Shown here: positions 10,118 through 19,284 of the stretch, piece after piece
Position numbering within the stretch: position 1 is the first letter of the stretch
Layout of the letters: each line of letters starts with the position of its first letter
DNA from: Discostella pseudostelligera
Lineage: Eukaryota > Bacillariophyta > Thalassiosirophyceae > Thalassiosirales > Thalassiosiraceae
Reading direction: 5' to 3'
Length of the DNA stretch: 19,284 nt
Assembly (NCBI GenBank): GCA_036940085.1
Contig: JALLBK010000252.1
Span: 1 to 19,284 of the forward strand
Made by a program: the position numbers and the translations under genes
The notes under the pieces: generated by a model
Database searches by the model: none
What the model saw: only the letters and a program-made list of their open reading frames with translations
What the model was told of the DNA's origin: nothing

Positions 10118-10507
10118 GGTGATTGGTTTATGATGCTTGATTATGAATTCGTCGCCATAGCCATGCATAGGTATTAGGTGCGATATCTTCCTAAACTAAA
10201 TTATCTTCCCTTCGTCTTCCATGCCATGTCAACCTCGCGTCCGTCGGTGCGTCGCGTCGTCCACAAGATGTTTGGACCTACACCTGGAAGTGAAGTACGT
10301 GTTCCCCCTCAACGTGTGAATTCCGTACATTATCGCTGTAATTGGCGATGCGTATCTTGATGTTGCCTTCGCCGCCGCACAAAGTTGCCGCCGGCCAAAA
10401 TCCGTATCGTCAGCAGCTCAAAAGTTATTGAATGCAACCCACGCACAACAACTCGTCGATCATCAATATTTGCATTGAATACTGAATACCGACAACCAAA
10501 CGCAACA
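10118..10507. promoter_or_regulatory. Shared divergent promoter region of ispE and the ALAD gene
   Basis: 390 bases separate the two start codons and must hold both promoters and both 5' UTRs. I see no other gene. The central part is CG-rich (for example the CGTCGGTGCGTCGCGTCGTCC region near 10231-10262), with ACGTG cores around 10296-10316 (TACGTGTTCC and CAACGTGTG). No TATA box could be placed with confidence. Confidence 0.5.
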
Positions 10508-11837
<1,330 letters not shown>

Positions 11838-12441
11838 AGTACCGTCAATACTACTTCGGCGGGCTAAACTTCATTCATAGATAAATGAGGCACAACTGCG
11901 TTATGCAACCTCCTGCATTGCTCTCCGATCTACAGTAATTCTTCTCCCCTGTTTTGATTGCATCCATCATATCTGCATCTTTTATCTCTTTCAACGATGA
12001 TTGCTCATTCAAGAGGTAGAGCAATGTCTCCAAGCGTAGTGGTCCTCGATCCATCCAAAATCCGTAAGCAGTAAGCAGTGTTTGGAGTGACACGTGTCGC
12101 TTCGTCTGTCTGGAGGTCGATTGGAGTCAGGGTGAGCAGTCTGCCTGTCGTCAGGCGTTTCCTTGCGTCTGCCCGTCGTTTCCTGCAAAAGATTCGCCAC
12201 CTTCCGTACGAACCCGCTTCCGCCACCGCAACCTGCCTTCCGCCACCGCCACCTGCCACCGGACCCCTGCCACCTCCACCATGGCGGCCGCCTCTCCATA
12301 GCCAGCCTTAATACCCGCCGCCGCTCGAAAGAACTGCCACTCCTCTACCTCTAGAGAGAGTGCGAGAGTGATTGAGTCTCAGAACCATCTCCTGCTTCTG
12401 CTCGAGTGGGTGGAGCTGCCCATCATATTTTGATCACGACC
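11838..12441. other. Intergenic region upstream of the polyprenyl synthase gene
   Basis: 604 bases containing the ALAD 3' UTR and the promoter of the next gene. A 10-bp palindrome GACACGTGTC (G-box core CACGTG) lies at 12089-12098. The minus strand is open from 12093 to a stop at 11875; within it an ATG gives about 59 residues (MDRGPLRLETLLYLLNEQ...), with no recognised family. From about 12200 the plus strand is C-rich, with a tandem 20-base repeat. Proline-rich or arginine-rich frames across this stretch look like products of composition. Confidence 0.5.
12217..12256 (+). repeat. Tandem 20-base C-rich repeat, two copies
   Basis: CTTCCGCCACCGCAACCTGC at 12217-12236 is followed directly by a copy differing at one base (A to C) at 12237-12256. 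Degenerate CCACC-rich sequence continues to about 12285. It lies in the probable promoter or 5' UTR of the polyprenyl synthase gene. Confidence 0.85.
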
Positions 12442-13992
12442 ATGTCATTTCTTTCCCGAGGTGGCAGTTGTTGCCAACGAGCAAACAGATCAATGCTCGT
12501 TGCTTCAATACAATCAAGCCATCATCATAAAGCTTCAGATAGCGCCAATTTATTCTACAATGCTGTCATGAGATCACCAGCGCTGATGCATGGTTCGTTA
12601 CATGCTCAACGATGGTATTCATCTGCCTTGCCGATCGAAACAATAAAAGAAACAGTGAAGACTTCCCTCCTCGAGGAGGCATCTAAAAGAGATTCATCAT
12701 TTTGGGATGAGAAGATCAATGGAATTAATGGTATCAATGGTCACTTTTCACTGAATCATAAGAAGCAGCACTCGGTAGACATTGAACAACGATTAAGTGA
12801 GGTGGTAGATGTGGACACTCCAATAAATAAACCCGATCCACTGGATGAATGGTACCTAGATGCGGCACAGCCCGAATCACAACATATCGGTTCTACATTG
12901 AATGACTTATCAGCGGGGAAAATTTCTCCACGAATTCCAGAGGGTGTAGCACTATTAAATTCTCGGATCAATGATCCGTTCCAATTGTCCCGTCCGGATG
13001 TGCATGATATTAGTGCTACGATTGGCAAAGATCTCTTGGGCACGGATCACCCAGTGCTCAATAGTGCTGCTCGGTATTTTTTCAACAGTGAGGATGATAA
13101 GGGAAAGGGCAAACAAATCCGTCCAGTTATGGTTATGCTCTTATCCCGAGCACTCATTTTTCACAGTAATGAAATGGAAGTAAGCTCGTCGGCTCGGTTG
13201 TCTCACATTCTAAAGTCGCAACGGCGCCTTGCTGAGATTACCGAAATGATCCACACCGCCTCGCTCTTTCATGATGATGTGATAGATGAAGCCGACACTC
13301 GTCGTGGACAACCTGCTGCTCATCATGTGTTTGGGAATAAAATGGCTATACTCGCGGGGGACTATTTATTGGCACGTGCCTCCATCTCTCTTGCACGGTT
13401 GCGCAATGTCGATGTAGTGGAGTGTATGAGTACAGTGATTGAACATTTGGTTCGGGGTGAAGTTCTTCAGATTAAGGATAGTAGGACTGGTGTGACAGAT
13501 ATGGAAGGTTACTTGCGGAAGAATTTCTACAAGACGGCAAGTTTGATGGCCAATTCATGCAAGAGTGCGGCATTGTTGAGTGGCAATGTTACACCTGCTG
13601 TCGTAGATGCTGCGTATTGCTACGGGAAACACATTGGGGTGGCATTCCAGTTGATTGATGATGCACTGGATTTCGAAGGTAGTGCTGCAAGTTTGGGAAA
13701 GCCGGCACTTGCCGACTTAAATGCAGGATTGTCCACTGCACCTGTGCTCTTTGCAGCGGAGAGTCTTGGACATCAGTTGATACCGGCAATGACGCGAAAG
13801 TTCAAGGAACCTGGCGATGTTGAATTGGCTTTACGATGTATCCATGAAGCTGATGGGGTCAACAGAACAAAGAAACTCGCGACTATTCATGCTGAAAAGG
13901 CTATGGATGCGGTGATGGGGGCATTAGAACCAAGTCCTTTCCGAGACTCATTGGTGCATTTGGCGTGTCGCGTAGTTGACCGCTCTAGTTGA
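12442..13992 (+). CDS. Long-chain polyprenyl diphosphate synthase, mitochondrial-type (COQ1-like)
   Basis: Trans-prenyltransferase that extends an allylic diphosphate with isopentenyl diphosphate, most likely to make the ubiquinone side chain. Single exon, 516 residues from the ATG at 12442 (a GTG-initiated frame extends upstream but is not needed). First Asp-rich motif LFHDDVIDEADTRRG (D278, D279, D282), second motif FQLIDDALDFEGS (D406, D407, D410), basic substrate loop GKGKQIRP, and GEVLQIKD between them: all hallmarks of the solanesyl/decaprenyl synthase group. The N-terminus is rich in Arg, Ser and His without acidic residues, and HAQRWYSSA looks like a mitochondrial cleavage site. About 200 residues precede the catalytic core (typical proteins have far fewer), including a short NGINGINGHF repeat. 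Product chain length cannot be read from the sequence. It is convergent with the GDI gene. Confidence 0.88.
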   Translation: MSFLSRGGSCCQRANRSMLVASIQSSHHHKASDSANLFYNAVMRSPALMHGSLHAQRWYSSALPIETIKETVKTSLLEEASKRDSSFWDEKINGINGINGHFSLNHKKQHSVDIEQRLSEVVDVDTPINKPDPLDEWYLDAAQPESQHIGSTLNDLSAGKISPRIPEGVALLNSRINDPFQLSRPDVHDISATIGKDLLGTDHPVLNSAARYFFNSEDDKGKGKQIRPVMVMLLSRALIFHSNEMEVSSSARLSHILKSQRRLAEITEMIHTASLFHDDVIDEADTRRGQPAAHHVFGNKMAILAGDYLLARASISLARLRNVDVVECMSTVIEHLVRGEVLQIKDSRTGVTDMEGYLRKNFYKTASLMANSCKSAALLSGNVTPAVVDAAYCYGKHIGVAFQLIDDALDFEGSAASLGKPALADLNAGLSTAPVLFAAESLGHQLIPAMTRKFKEPGDVELALRCIHEADGVNRTKKLATIHAEKAMDAVMGALEPSPFRDSLVHLACRVVDRSS

Positions 13993-14284
13993 TACCATAT
14001 ATTTATGGAATAATATTCCTTCGCGTTACTCTTGTTCGCCTCGCAACTAGAAGTAAAGTAAAGAAGGATGAGGATGAATTGCACGAATTGATTTCTCTCT
14101 ATTGTATTGGTTGTCACGATTATGTCCATTTATCTTTCATTAAGTTATTACAAATAATTAGATTCGTCGGAACGAGAGTAGGACAATAAACACTCAAGTA
14201 CACTCATATCGAATCAATTTTAGTGGCACTCTGTCCCACGCTATCAGCATGATCATCGCATCAATCTCAACCGAGGTAAGTCAT

Positions 14285-16082
14285 CTAGTAGTCTGCCTCC
14301 ACACTGTCAGCGTTGATCGTCATATCAAGATCTTTGCCAGTTACCCTCTTGTACAAACTGAGGAGATCTTCAACATCCCCTTCAAAGTGCGACGAGGCAT
14401 CAAAACTGGATGAAATGTAGCATTTGTCATCGTGTCCATCACTGACCGGTGCGTAGGTGGTGGCGACCATCGTAAACCTCTGCATGATATGCCCAAGTAG
14501 TGCCAAACCAGGGATGACTTCCTTATCGGCATCGTTGCCTTCCATCTTGGTGGACACAATAGCAATGTAAATACCTTTGGCAGACACCGCGTGGGAGCTG
14601 GAAATGGAGCAGACGAAGATGTCATTCTTTCGATTCACCTGCGGCCCGGGGATGATAATTTGAACACTCTCCAAATCTCCACAGTTTGGGATAGGATGAT
14701 TCAAGAAGCAGATACATCGTACAATCTGTCCAGTAGCACGGACCTTATTTTTGGGAAAGTAGGATGGATCACCCACGACGAATTTTGCACGTGCCATGGC
14801 ATTGCCACTCTTGACACCAATTGCCTCACCCTGATCATTGTACACAATTTCATCCACATCATGGTTCAGCATGAAAGTACCTCCGTGAATGGCACACAAA
14901 CGCGAGAATCCCTCGGGAAGCCCACCAAGACCATAGACCGGGTAGATGTAGGGGCTGGTTCCGTAGCGCGAAAGGGAGTAGCAATACGTCTGTAGCTCCT
15001 TCACGGTGGCCAATGCTGGCTGGTCAAGGTGCACATCATCCAACTCCAAGCACATGGCATGCGAAATAAATTGGTGCGTATCTGGTTGCAAACCGAACGA
15101 ATCATATAGCTCCCTCATTGTCATGACCTTCAGGTTCTTACCCTGGTGTGTCTCAATATCATTCTCATCATACCGATCCACGAAAAGGAGGAAACTGCGG
15201 AAGCGACGCTTTTCGAATAGTCCCATGAGAGAAGAGCGTAGTGCCTCTTCGGGAGTAGCAGGGACTTTCAGAATTTTCCCACCCTTATAGACATACGATC
15301 CCTCAATGGACTTGAATTCGAGGTAACGAGTTACCTTGGTGTGGAGTAACATTTTGGTGAGATTCCCGCATGCCATGATGAATTTGGGGATGAGATCGAC
15401 ATTGAAATCGCGATTAGCGCCGAGATTATCGGCAGGTTTGCCAGCGTTGAACTTTTCGTAGAGGTTGGTCAAGTTGAGGGAGGCACAATCGGCACCGTAG
15501 TAGTTGTTGCGGTCCATGTGAAGGACCCTCATTCCTTGAACACTGACAAAAAATTGGGCGGGGGAGACAAGACGAGTTATGAGTGAGCAATGACGTAAGG
15601 AGAGAGAAAAAACAGTGATGCATTTGATGAAAAAAAACGTACCTGAGGAGGCCAGAAACGACACACTCCTTGAGACCAGTCCCCATAACGATGGCATCAT
15701 ACTCGGCATCCGCGAGGGCTTCCATGCCTTCAGGGAGCCAATCGAAAGTCTAAGATTATGGGAAGTATAAAGTTGAACAGAGCCGGTCAGAATGAGGTGT
15801 CAGAGATTCACTGAGTGGCATGAGAAAAATGAGAAGTGACACTCCGTCGATACCCTCCCCCCCGTCTCAGAAACCCCGGTTCAGCTACCGAAATACGATA
15901 GTACGTGCAATGCTTCAGTGTTTGGCATCGACCCGTGCTCGACGCCGACGCTCCGACCACGACCACCGACACTGACGCCTCCATGTTCATGTACAACCGA
16001 TGGATCAGCCCAAGCCCGCGCCACACACATCACGGGGGCAGCCATATATCTTACTCACCTTCTTCTCTTCCTCTTCTGACAT
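14285..16082 (-). CDS. Rab GDP-dissociation inhibitor (GDI)
   Basis: Extracts prenylated GDP-bound Rab GTPases from membranes and recycles them through the cytosol. Proposed minus-strand exons: 16082-16059 (24 nt, MSEEEEKK, ending in a GTGAGT donor), 15749-15643 and 15542-14285. Introns are 309 nt (phase 0, acceptor CTTAG) and 100 nt (phase 2, GTACGT...TGTCAG). The spliced length is 462 residues, near the family norm of about 450. Spliced N-terminus: MSEEEEKK-TFDWLPEGMEA followed by EYDAIVMGTGLKECVVSGLL and SVQGMRVLHMDRNNYYG, which matches the FAD-like fold and first sequence-conserved region of GDI; later MGLFEKRRFRSFLLFVDRYD and YPVYGLGGLPEGFSRL are also typical. A simpler model starts at the in-frame ATG at 15725 (MEALADAEYDAIV) without the first exon. 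It resembles GDI more than Rab escort protein because it is short and ends soon after the core. Divergent from the RPA12-like gene. Confidence 0.92.
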
Positions 16083-16688
16083 GATATCGGCAGTTATTGT
16101 TATGCTGAAGAACTACTCCTATTACCGATGGAGCTTGCAGACTGCAGCTTTTGCCCGTACTGCCTGCTGCTGCTTTTGCCACTATCAAATCGGAGTGCTT
16201 TGGATTTTGGTCCGTCTGCTTTGGTCTGGATTTTGGATTTTGTGGATTTTTGTCTGAACGGAAATGAGTCTCCCGCCAAATATCTTTGCCACGACATGAT
16301 TCTCCCGCCATATCTTTGCCACGTGTAATTGAATCGAGTCGAGTCATCGCTCTCCCGCCACATAGATATACCACGTGGAAGCTTTTCTCATTGTCGAGTC
16401 AAACCCTCCAGCCAAATTTCAAATACTTATACTAATTCCTACGTAGAAATTTAAAATTAAATTTAAAATGTAAATTAATCCCCTATATGTATCAACGTAG
16501 GAGTTCGTACGTGAAGTTATATTCTGTTCCTCTCGTAGAGCGTTTTGGCGCGCCGTCCGCCTCCACCACCATCCAATCGATCATCAATCGATGCCGATGC
16601 CGACGGCGATGCCGCCGGTTGACTAATCACTACTCCTACTACCTACCATTGCAACGAAAGGAATCGATAAGAGTTGATTTGAGGGACC
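16083..16688. promoter_or_regulatory. Divergent promoter region of the GDI and RPA12-like genes with repeated elements
   Basis: 606 bases. A TCTCCCGCCA...CCACG element occurs three times (16269-16293, 16301-16325, 16351-16378); the second and third end in the G-box core CACGTG, the third as the palindrome CCACGTGG. TTTTGGCGCGCC at 16543-16554 matches the E2F consensus TTTSSCGC. GAGTCGAGTCA (16335-16345) and CGAGTCA (16395-16401) are bZIP-like. An 18-base AT palindrome lies at 16447-16464, and CCTACGT (16438) pairs with ACGTAGG (ending 16501). Transcription-factor assignments are inferred from consensus only. Confidence 0.55.
16269..16378 (+). repeat. Three spaced copies of a CTCCCGCCA-(A/T-rich)-CCACG element
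   Basis: Copies begin at 16269, 16301 and 16351. Each has TCTCCCGCCA, then an A/T-rich spacer reading AATATCTTTG, TATCTTTG or CATAGATATA, then CCACG. The first two share TATCTTTGCCACG exactly. Start-to-start spacings are 32 and 50 bases. Confidence 0.8.
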
Positions 16689-17048
16689 ATGGTTTGGCCG
16701 TTTTGTCCTAAATGCCACAATACACTCAGCGTCGACGGTATAGGTACCGTCCGATGTGCCATCTGCAACCACACCACCAACCTATCCACCTACTCGGCAG
16801 AATCGCTCCCATCGCGGACTACCACATCAGCAGATCGACCGGTCCCGTTATGGGCTAAATCAGACGAGGAGCAGGCAGCACTACGAAATTTAGGCGAACC
16901 TAAGAGAATGGTTGTCGAAGAACCGTGCTTGAAATGTGGTGCACCCGAGGTGGGATTTTACACAGTACAATTACGAAGTGTCGATGAGGGGCAGACTGTA
17001 TTTTATGAGTGTCCGAAATGCTCCTACACTTGGTCAGTCAATAATTAA
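16689..17048 (+). CDS. RNA polymerase small zinc-ribbon subunit, probably Pol I A12.2/RPA12
   Basis: 119-residue nuclear subunit of the RPB9/RPA12/RPC11/TFIIS group, which supports transcript cleavage and, for RPA12, rRNA synthesis. Single exon; the ATG at 16689 has strong context (GACCATGG). N-terminal zinc ribbon: C6-P-K-C9 and C23-A-I-C26. C-terminal ribbon: C80-L-K-C83 and C108-P-K-C111. Between them lies the TFIIS-like acidic hairpin LRSVDEGQTVFYECPKC (D99, E100), where the family usually has RSADE. The ending YTWSVNN and the phrase DEGQTVFY fit RPA12 better than RPC11 (usually DEPMTTFYKC) or RPB9, but the three can be confused by motif alone. An upstream overlapping frame (16487-16711) was not taken as a gene. 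Confidence 0.85.
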   Translation: MVWPFCPKCHNTLSVDGIGTVRCAICNHTTNLSTYSAESLPSRTTTSADRPVPLWAKSDEEQAALRNLGEPKRMVVEEPCLKCGAPEVGFYTVQLRSVDEGQTVFYECPKCSYTWSVNN

Positions 17049-17555
17049 AGTTTATGGTGCCTAGATAGGGCTTCGTTTCACGTAAAATAGATGCGGGGGC
17101 GACCCTCGGCAAATTATTCAACAACACATACATGCAAAGCGCGAGCTGTGATCCAATGAACAGACAGATGAAGATGAGCTTAAGATAAATAGGAGGGTAG
17201 TGACTACTGCTACTGCTCAGAATAAAGAATTTGCGATCATGAAGCAATGCAACAAACGAGATGAGTATCTACAGGATGGAAATGAAAGAACCCCAATGCA
17301 AATGAACAAACTAGCCAAGTCATTGCATCGTGCGCCGATAGCAGCAGGCAGGTTCGATGCATGCAAAATTTAACAATAAGAAAAATTGAATGATCAGTTC
17401 TCTAGTCTTATGTATATCTGATATTACATATATGATGACACTACCCTACGTCGTATGCGTCGTTAAAATGTCACGGGCACTGAACGTAGTGTGGATATAC
17501 GCATGCGTGGTCCGACGACCGACGACCACATAATCTATCCTACCCGCTTGCTCGC
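17049..17555. other. Convergent 3' region between the RPA12-like and HSF genes
   Basis: 507 bases with no supported gene. It must contain the two 3' ends. A small potential hairpin, GTGGTC...GACCAC with an 11-base loop, lies at 17507-17529. Otherwise A/T-rich and unremarkable. Confidence 0.4.
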
Positions 17556-19098
17556 TCAAGGAAAGTATGCATCCATGCTAACATCTCTTCCAATCTCCCA
17601 ATCGCCACCGAAATCCTCAGAAAAGATTGTATCAGTATCGATTCGAAGGGATCCTCGGTGTTGGAAGATCTCATCCAGGGAGGATGCCGACGACGAGTAG
17701 GGAGACATGATAGGCTCACGAAGAGACTGCGCCATCGAAAAAACACTCTCAGGGTGATTGCACTCAATGAGCGGGTTAGAACTCATGCCGTCTTGACTTG
17801 TTTGGGCCGTCACTGTAGACGGGAGACTCGGCAAAGGTCGGCAAACATCGTGATTTTGTTGGGTCACCAGATCACCCTCATTCCTGGGGGCGAGTGAAAA
17901 GAACGGTGGAGGAGAGTACGCCACGAAAGAGTCAAGATAATGAAAGTGCTCTCCCTCAAACGTAATTTCATCGCCAGAATGAGGTTCCTCCATCTCAGAT
18001 GACAACAATGGTGGAAAGCGATCACTAATTTCCTGATCGTTCGATGGTTGATTCGGTTGAAGTTTAAACGTAGTGTTAGTGGTGATTGGGCCCGATTCGA
18101 ACAGTAGGGAGGGAACGGACAGCATCTTCTTGGAACGCCTTGAGTCTGGTGTGACAACAGCGGGGAAACCCATGCCCATCGAGTTGTGATCGGGCGAATG
18201 GTGGTCCAAATACATGTCGGCAACCTCAGCCTTCTTCTCCTTCTTACCACTTTCTCGCCACGCACGCTTGTTTTCATCCTCAAGTGCCGCAGTAACTTCG
18301 TGCTCAAGGTCACGGTTTAATTCCGTAGCAGAAGGTTCGGGCTTGAGAAAGGGCATGGAATAGAAGTCCGGCTCCGTCTCTGGACTTGCCTTCGCCTTGA
18401 TGCCCGTCCCCTTGATGCGGATACGAGCCTGTCAGTGAGGAGGTGATGAATTTAAGTCAGTTACACAGACGCTTGCAAATAATAGATCAGCGGTAGATAA
18501 GCTCACCATCTTTTGGCACAAAAACAGCTTATGTTTCAAGAAACACTCGTGATAGTATCCACCACGATCGGTGCCAGTTGTGATGCGGGAGAATCCATAC
18601 AGATTCAATTGACGCTGAAATGAAGTGAGCTTCGATTGGCGGAAATACGTCGGCATGACTTCATTCACAAATTCCTTGGGCTTGTGAATTACGAAGCATC
18701 GACCATGTGATTTCCTAATGGATAGAAATAATGGCAACAGAGTGGTTAGTGGTAACTTGGCGGATAGATTGTTGATTATTTATGTGCAACACTTTCATCT
18801 TCGACAGGTGTCTCATAGATAAAATGGTAACCTACCATGAGATAATGTGCGATAAACCGTTCTCCTCGACTTTTGACAGCATTACATGCAGTTTGGTAGG
18901 GAAAGGGACCGTCACTCCACCACGAGGGCCCTTAGGCTTATCCGCAGCTCCCTGCATGTCGACGATGTCTGCGAATGAAACATGAGAATGGTCGTGATAA
19001 TTATGAATGACCTTGTGCCTTTCGTCATCGACAGAGAGACCCGAAGACTTTACCCTCCTTGGCTTTTGAGAGCGAGGTTGGTTAGGTGTATTCTTCAT
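17556..19098 (-). CDS. Heat-shock-type transcription factor (HSF family)
   Basis: Nuclear DNA-binding regulator. Minus-strand exons 19098-18836, 18714-18507 and 18428-17556, with introns of 121 nt (GTAGGT...TTAG, phase 2) and 78 nt (GTGAGC...GACAG, phase 0); 447 residues from the ATG at 19098. Splicing rebuilds the winged-helix HSF domain (about residues 63-157): VPFPTKLHVMLSKVEENGL, HIISW-KSHGRCFVIHKPKEF, then the recognition-helix region FRQSKLTSFQRQLNLYGF and HECFLKHK. This is followed by RIRIKGTGIKAKASPETEP and DFYSMP, an extension I associate with diatom HSFs. The C-terminal third is acidic and Ser/Pro-rich, as in an activation region. No clear heptad-repeat trimerisation zone was identified. 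The frame upstream of 19098 stays open to a stop at 19207-19209 without an ATG, so an extra 5' exon beyond the window is possible. Confidence 0.88.
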
Positions 19099-19199
19099 CA
19101 GTTCCGCGTGCGATGGACTTTTCAGTTGTAGCGTCGTCGACGATTTTTTATCTGACTTCTTTGACAACTTCGACGATAGTTGTGCTACTACAGAGCAGA

Positions 19200-19259
19200 T
19201 GTAGATTTACTTTATGTGAGTCTACATGGTGTAGATTTACTTTATGTGAGTCTACATGG
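19200..19259 (+). repeat. Two perfect tandem copies of a 30-base hairpin-forming unit
   Basis: Copies at 19200-19229 and 19230-19259 are identical. In each, TGTAGATTTAC and GTGAGTCTACA flank the loop TTTAT; as RNA the arms form 11 consecutive pairs including two G-U pairs. The repeat lies just upstream of the HSF open frame and may continue as other copies beyond the window edge. Confidence 0.9.
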
Positions 19260-19284
19260 AGCATGGCTGGGACGGATGGCTGGC

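Noticed and set aside
8907..10133. Plus-strand frames opposite ispE
   Set aside because: Shadows of the minus-strand exons, which carry all the conserved motifs.
12009..12311. Overlapping frames in the C-rich region (Trp/Gly/Arg-rich on minus, Pro-rich on plus)
   Set aside because: Explained by tandem CCACC-type repeats; no start context or family resemblance.
14007..14019. GGAAT-AAT-ATTCC hairpin after the polyprenyl synthase stop
   Set aside because: Short A/T-rich inverted repeat expected by chance; eukaryotic genes do not need such terminators.
15808..16026. 72-residue minus-strand frame inside the long GDI intron
   Set aside because: No family match, and it does not join in phase with flanking exons.
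16487..16711. 74-residue plus-strand frame overlapping the RPA12-like start
   Set aside because: Arg/Cys-rich translation of CCGATG-type repeats; at most an upstream ORF.
19200..19259. CRISPR-like array
   Set aside because: The repeats are directly adjacent with no spacers, and the context is eukaryotic.

Overview
This is nuclear DNA of a photosynthetic eukaryote, most likely a (centric) diatom. Genes lie on both strands, are closely packed, and are broken by short GT-AG introns of about 75-121 bases (one of about 309). Two plastid-pathway enzymes begin with a signal peptide ending in a diatom-style '(A/G)FAP' plastid-import motif. The heat-shock-factor gene carries the KGTG...SPETEPDFY extension that I associate with diatom HSFs. 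No bacterial, viral or transposon gene was recognised, and no tRNA, rRNA or CRISPR array.

Layout from left to right. (1) 3-2516 (+): the 3' part of a secreted M6-family metalloprotease with three C-terminal Cys-containing modules. (2) 2684-4063 (-): a single-exon type II membrane protein resembling a sulfotransferase. (3) 4738-8829 (+): a 1309-residue MadBub spindle-checkpoint protein in three exons, combining the KEN/ABBA inhibitor half of Mad3/BubR1 with an apparently intact Bub1-type kinase. (4) 8919-10117 (-): plastid IspE of the MEP isoprenoid pathway. (5) 10508-11837 (+): plastid-targeted ALAD (HemB) of tetrapyrrole synthesis, divergent from ispE across a 390-base shared promoter region. 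(6) 12442-13992 (+): mitochondrial-type long-chain polyprenyl diphosphate synthase (COQ1-like). (7) 14285-16082 (-): Rab GDP-dissociation inhibitor in three exons, with an easily missed 24-base first coding exon. (8) 16689-17048 (+): a small zinc-ribbon RNA polymerase subunit, best matched to Pol I A12.2/RPA12. (9) 17556-19098 (-): a heat-shock transcription factor in three exons. The window ends in two perfect copies of a 30-base hairpin repeat.

The genes are mostly housekeeping genes and do not form an operon. Two links are reasonable. IspE and ALAD feed the phytol and tetrapyrrole halves of chlorophyll from one divergent promoter region. The GDI/RPA12 divergent promoter holds three copies of a CTCCCGCCA...CCACG element plus a TTTTGGCGCGCC site, which suggests E2F-like growth or cell-cycle control.

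The most interesting content is in the MadBub gene: an ABBA-KEN-ABBA cassette, four further ABBA-like FxIFxD motifs between the GLEBS motif and the kinase, and a SILK/RVxF-like pair that may dock PP1. All gene models come from reading frames, splice-site inspection and remembered family motifs; no database search was possible.
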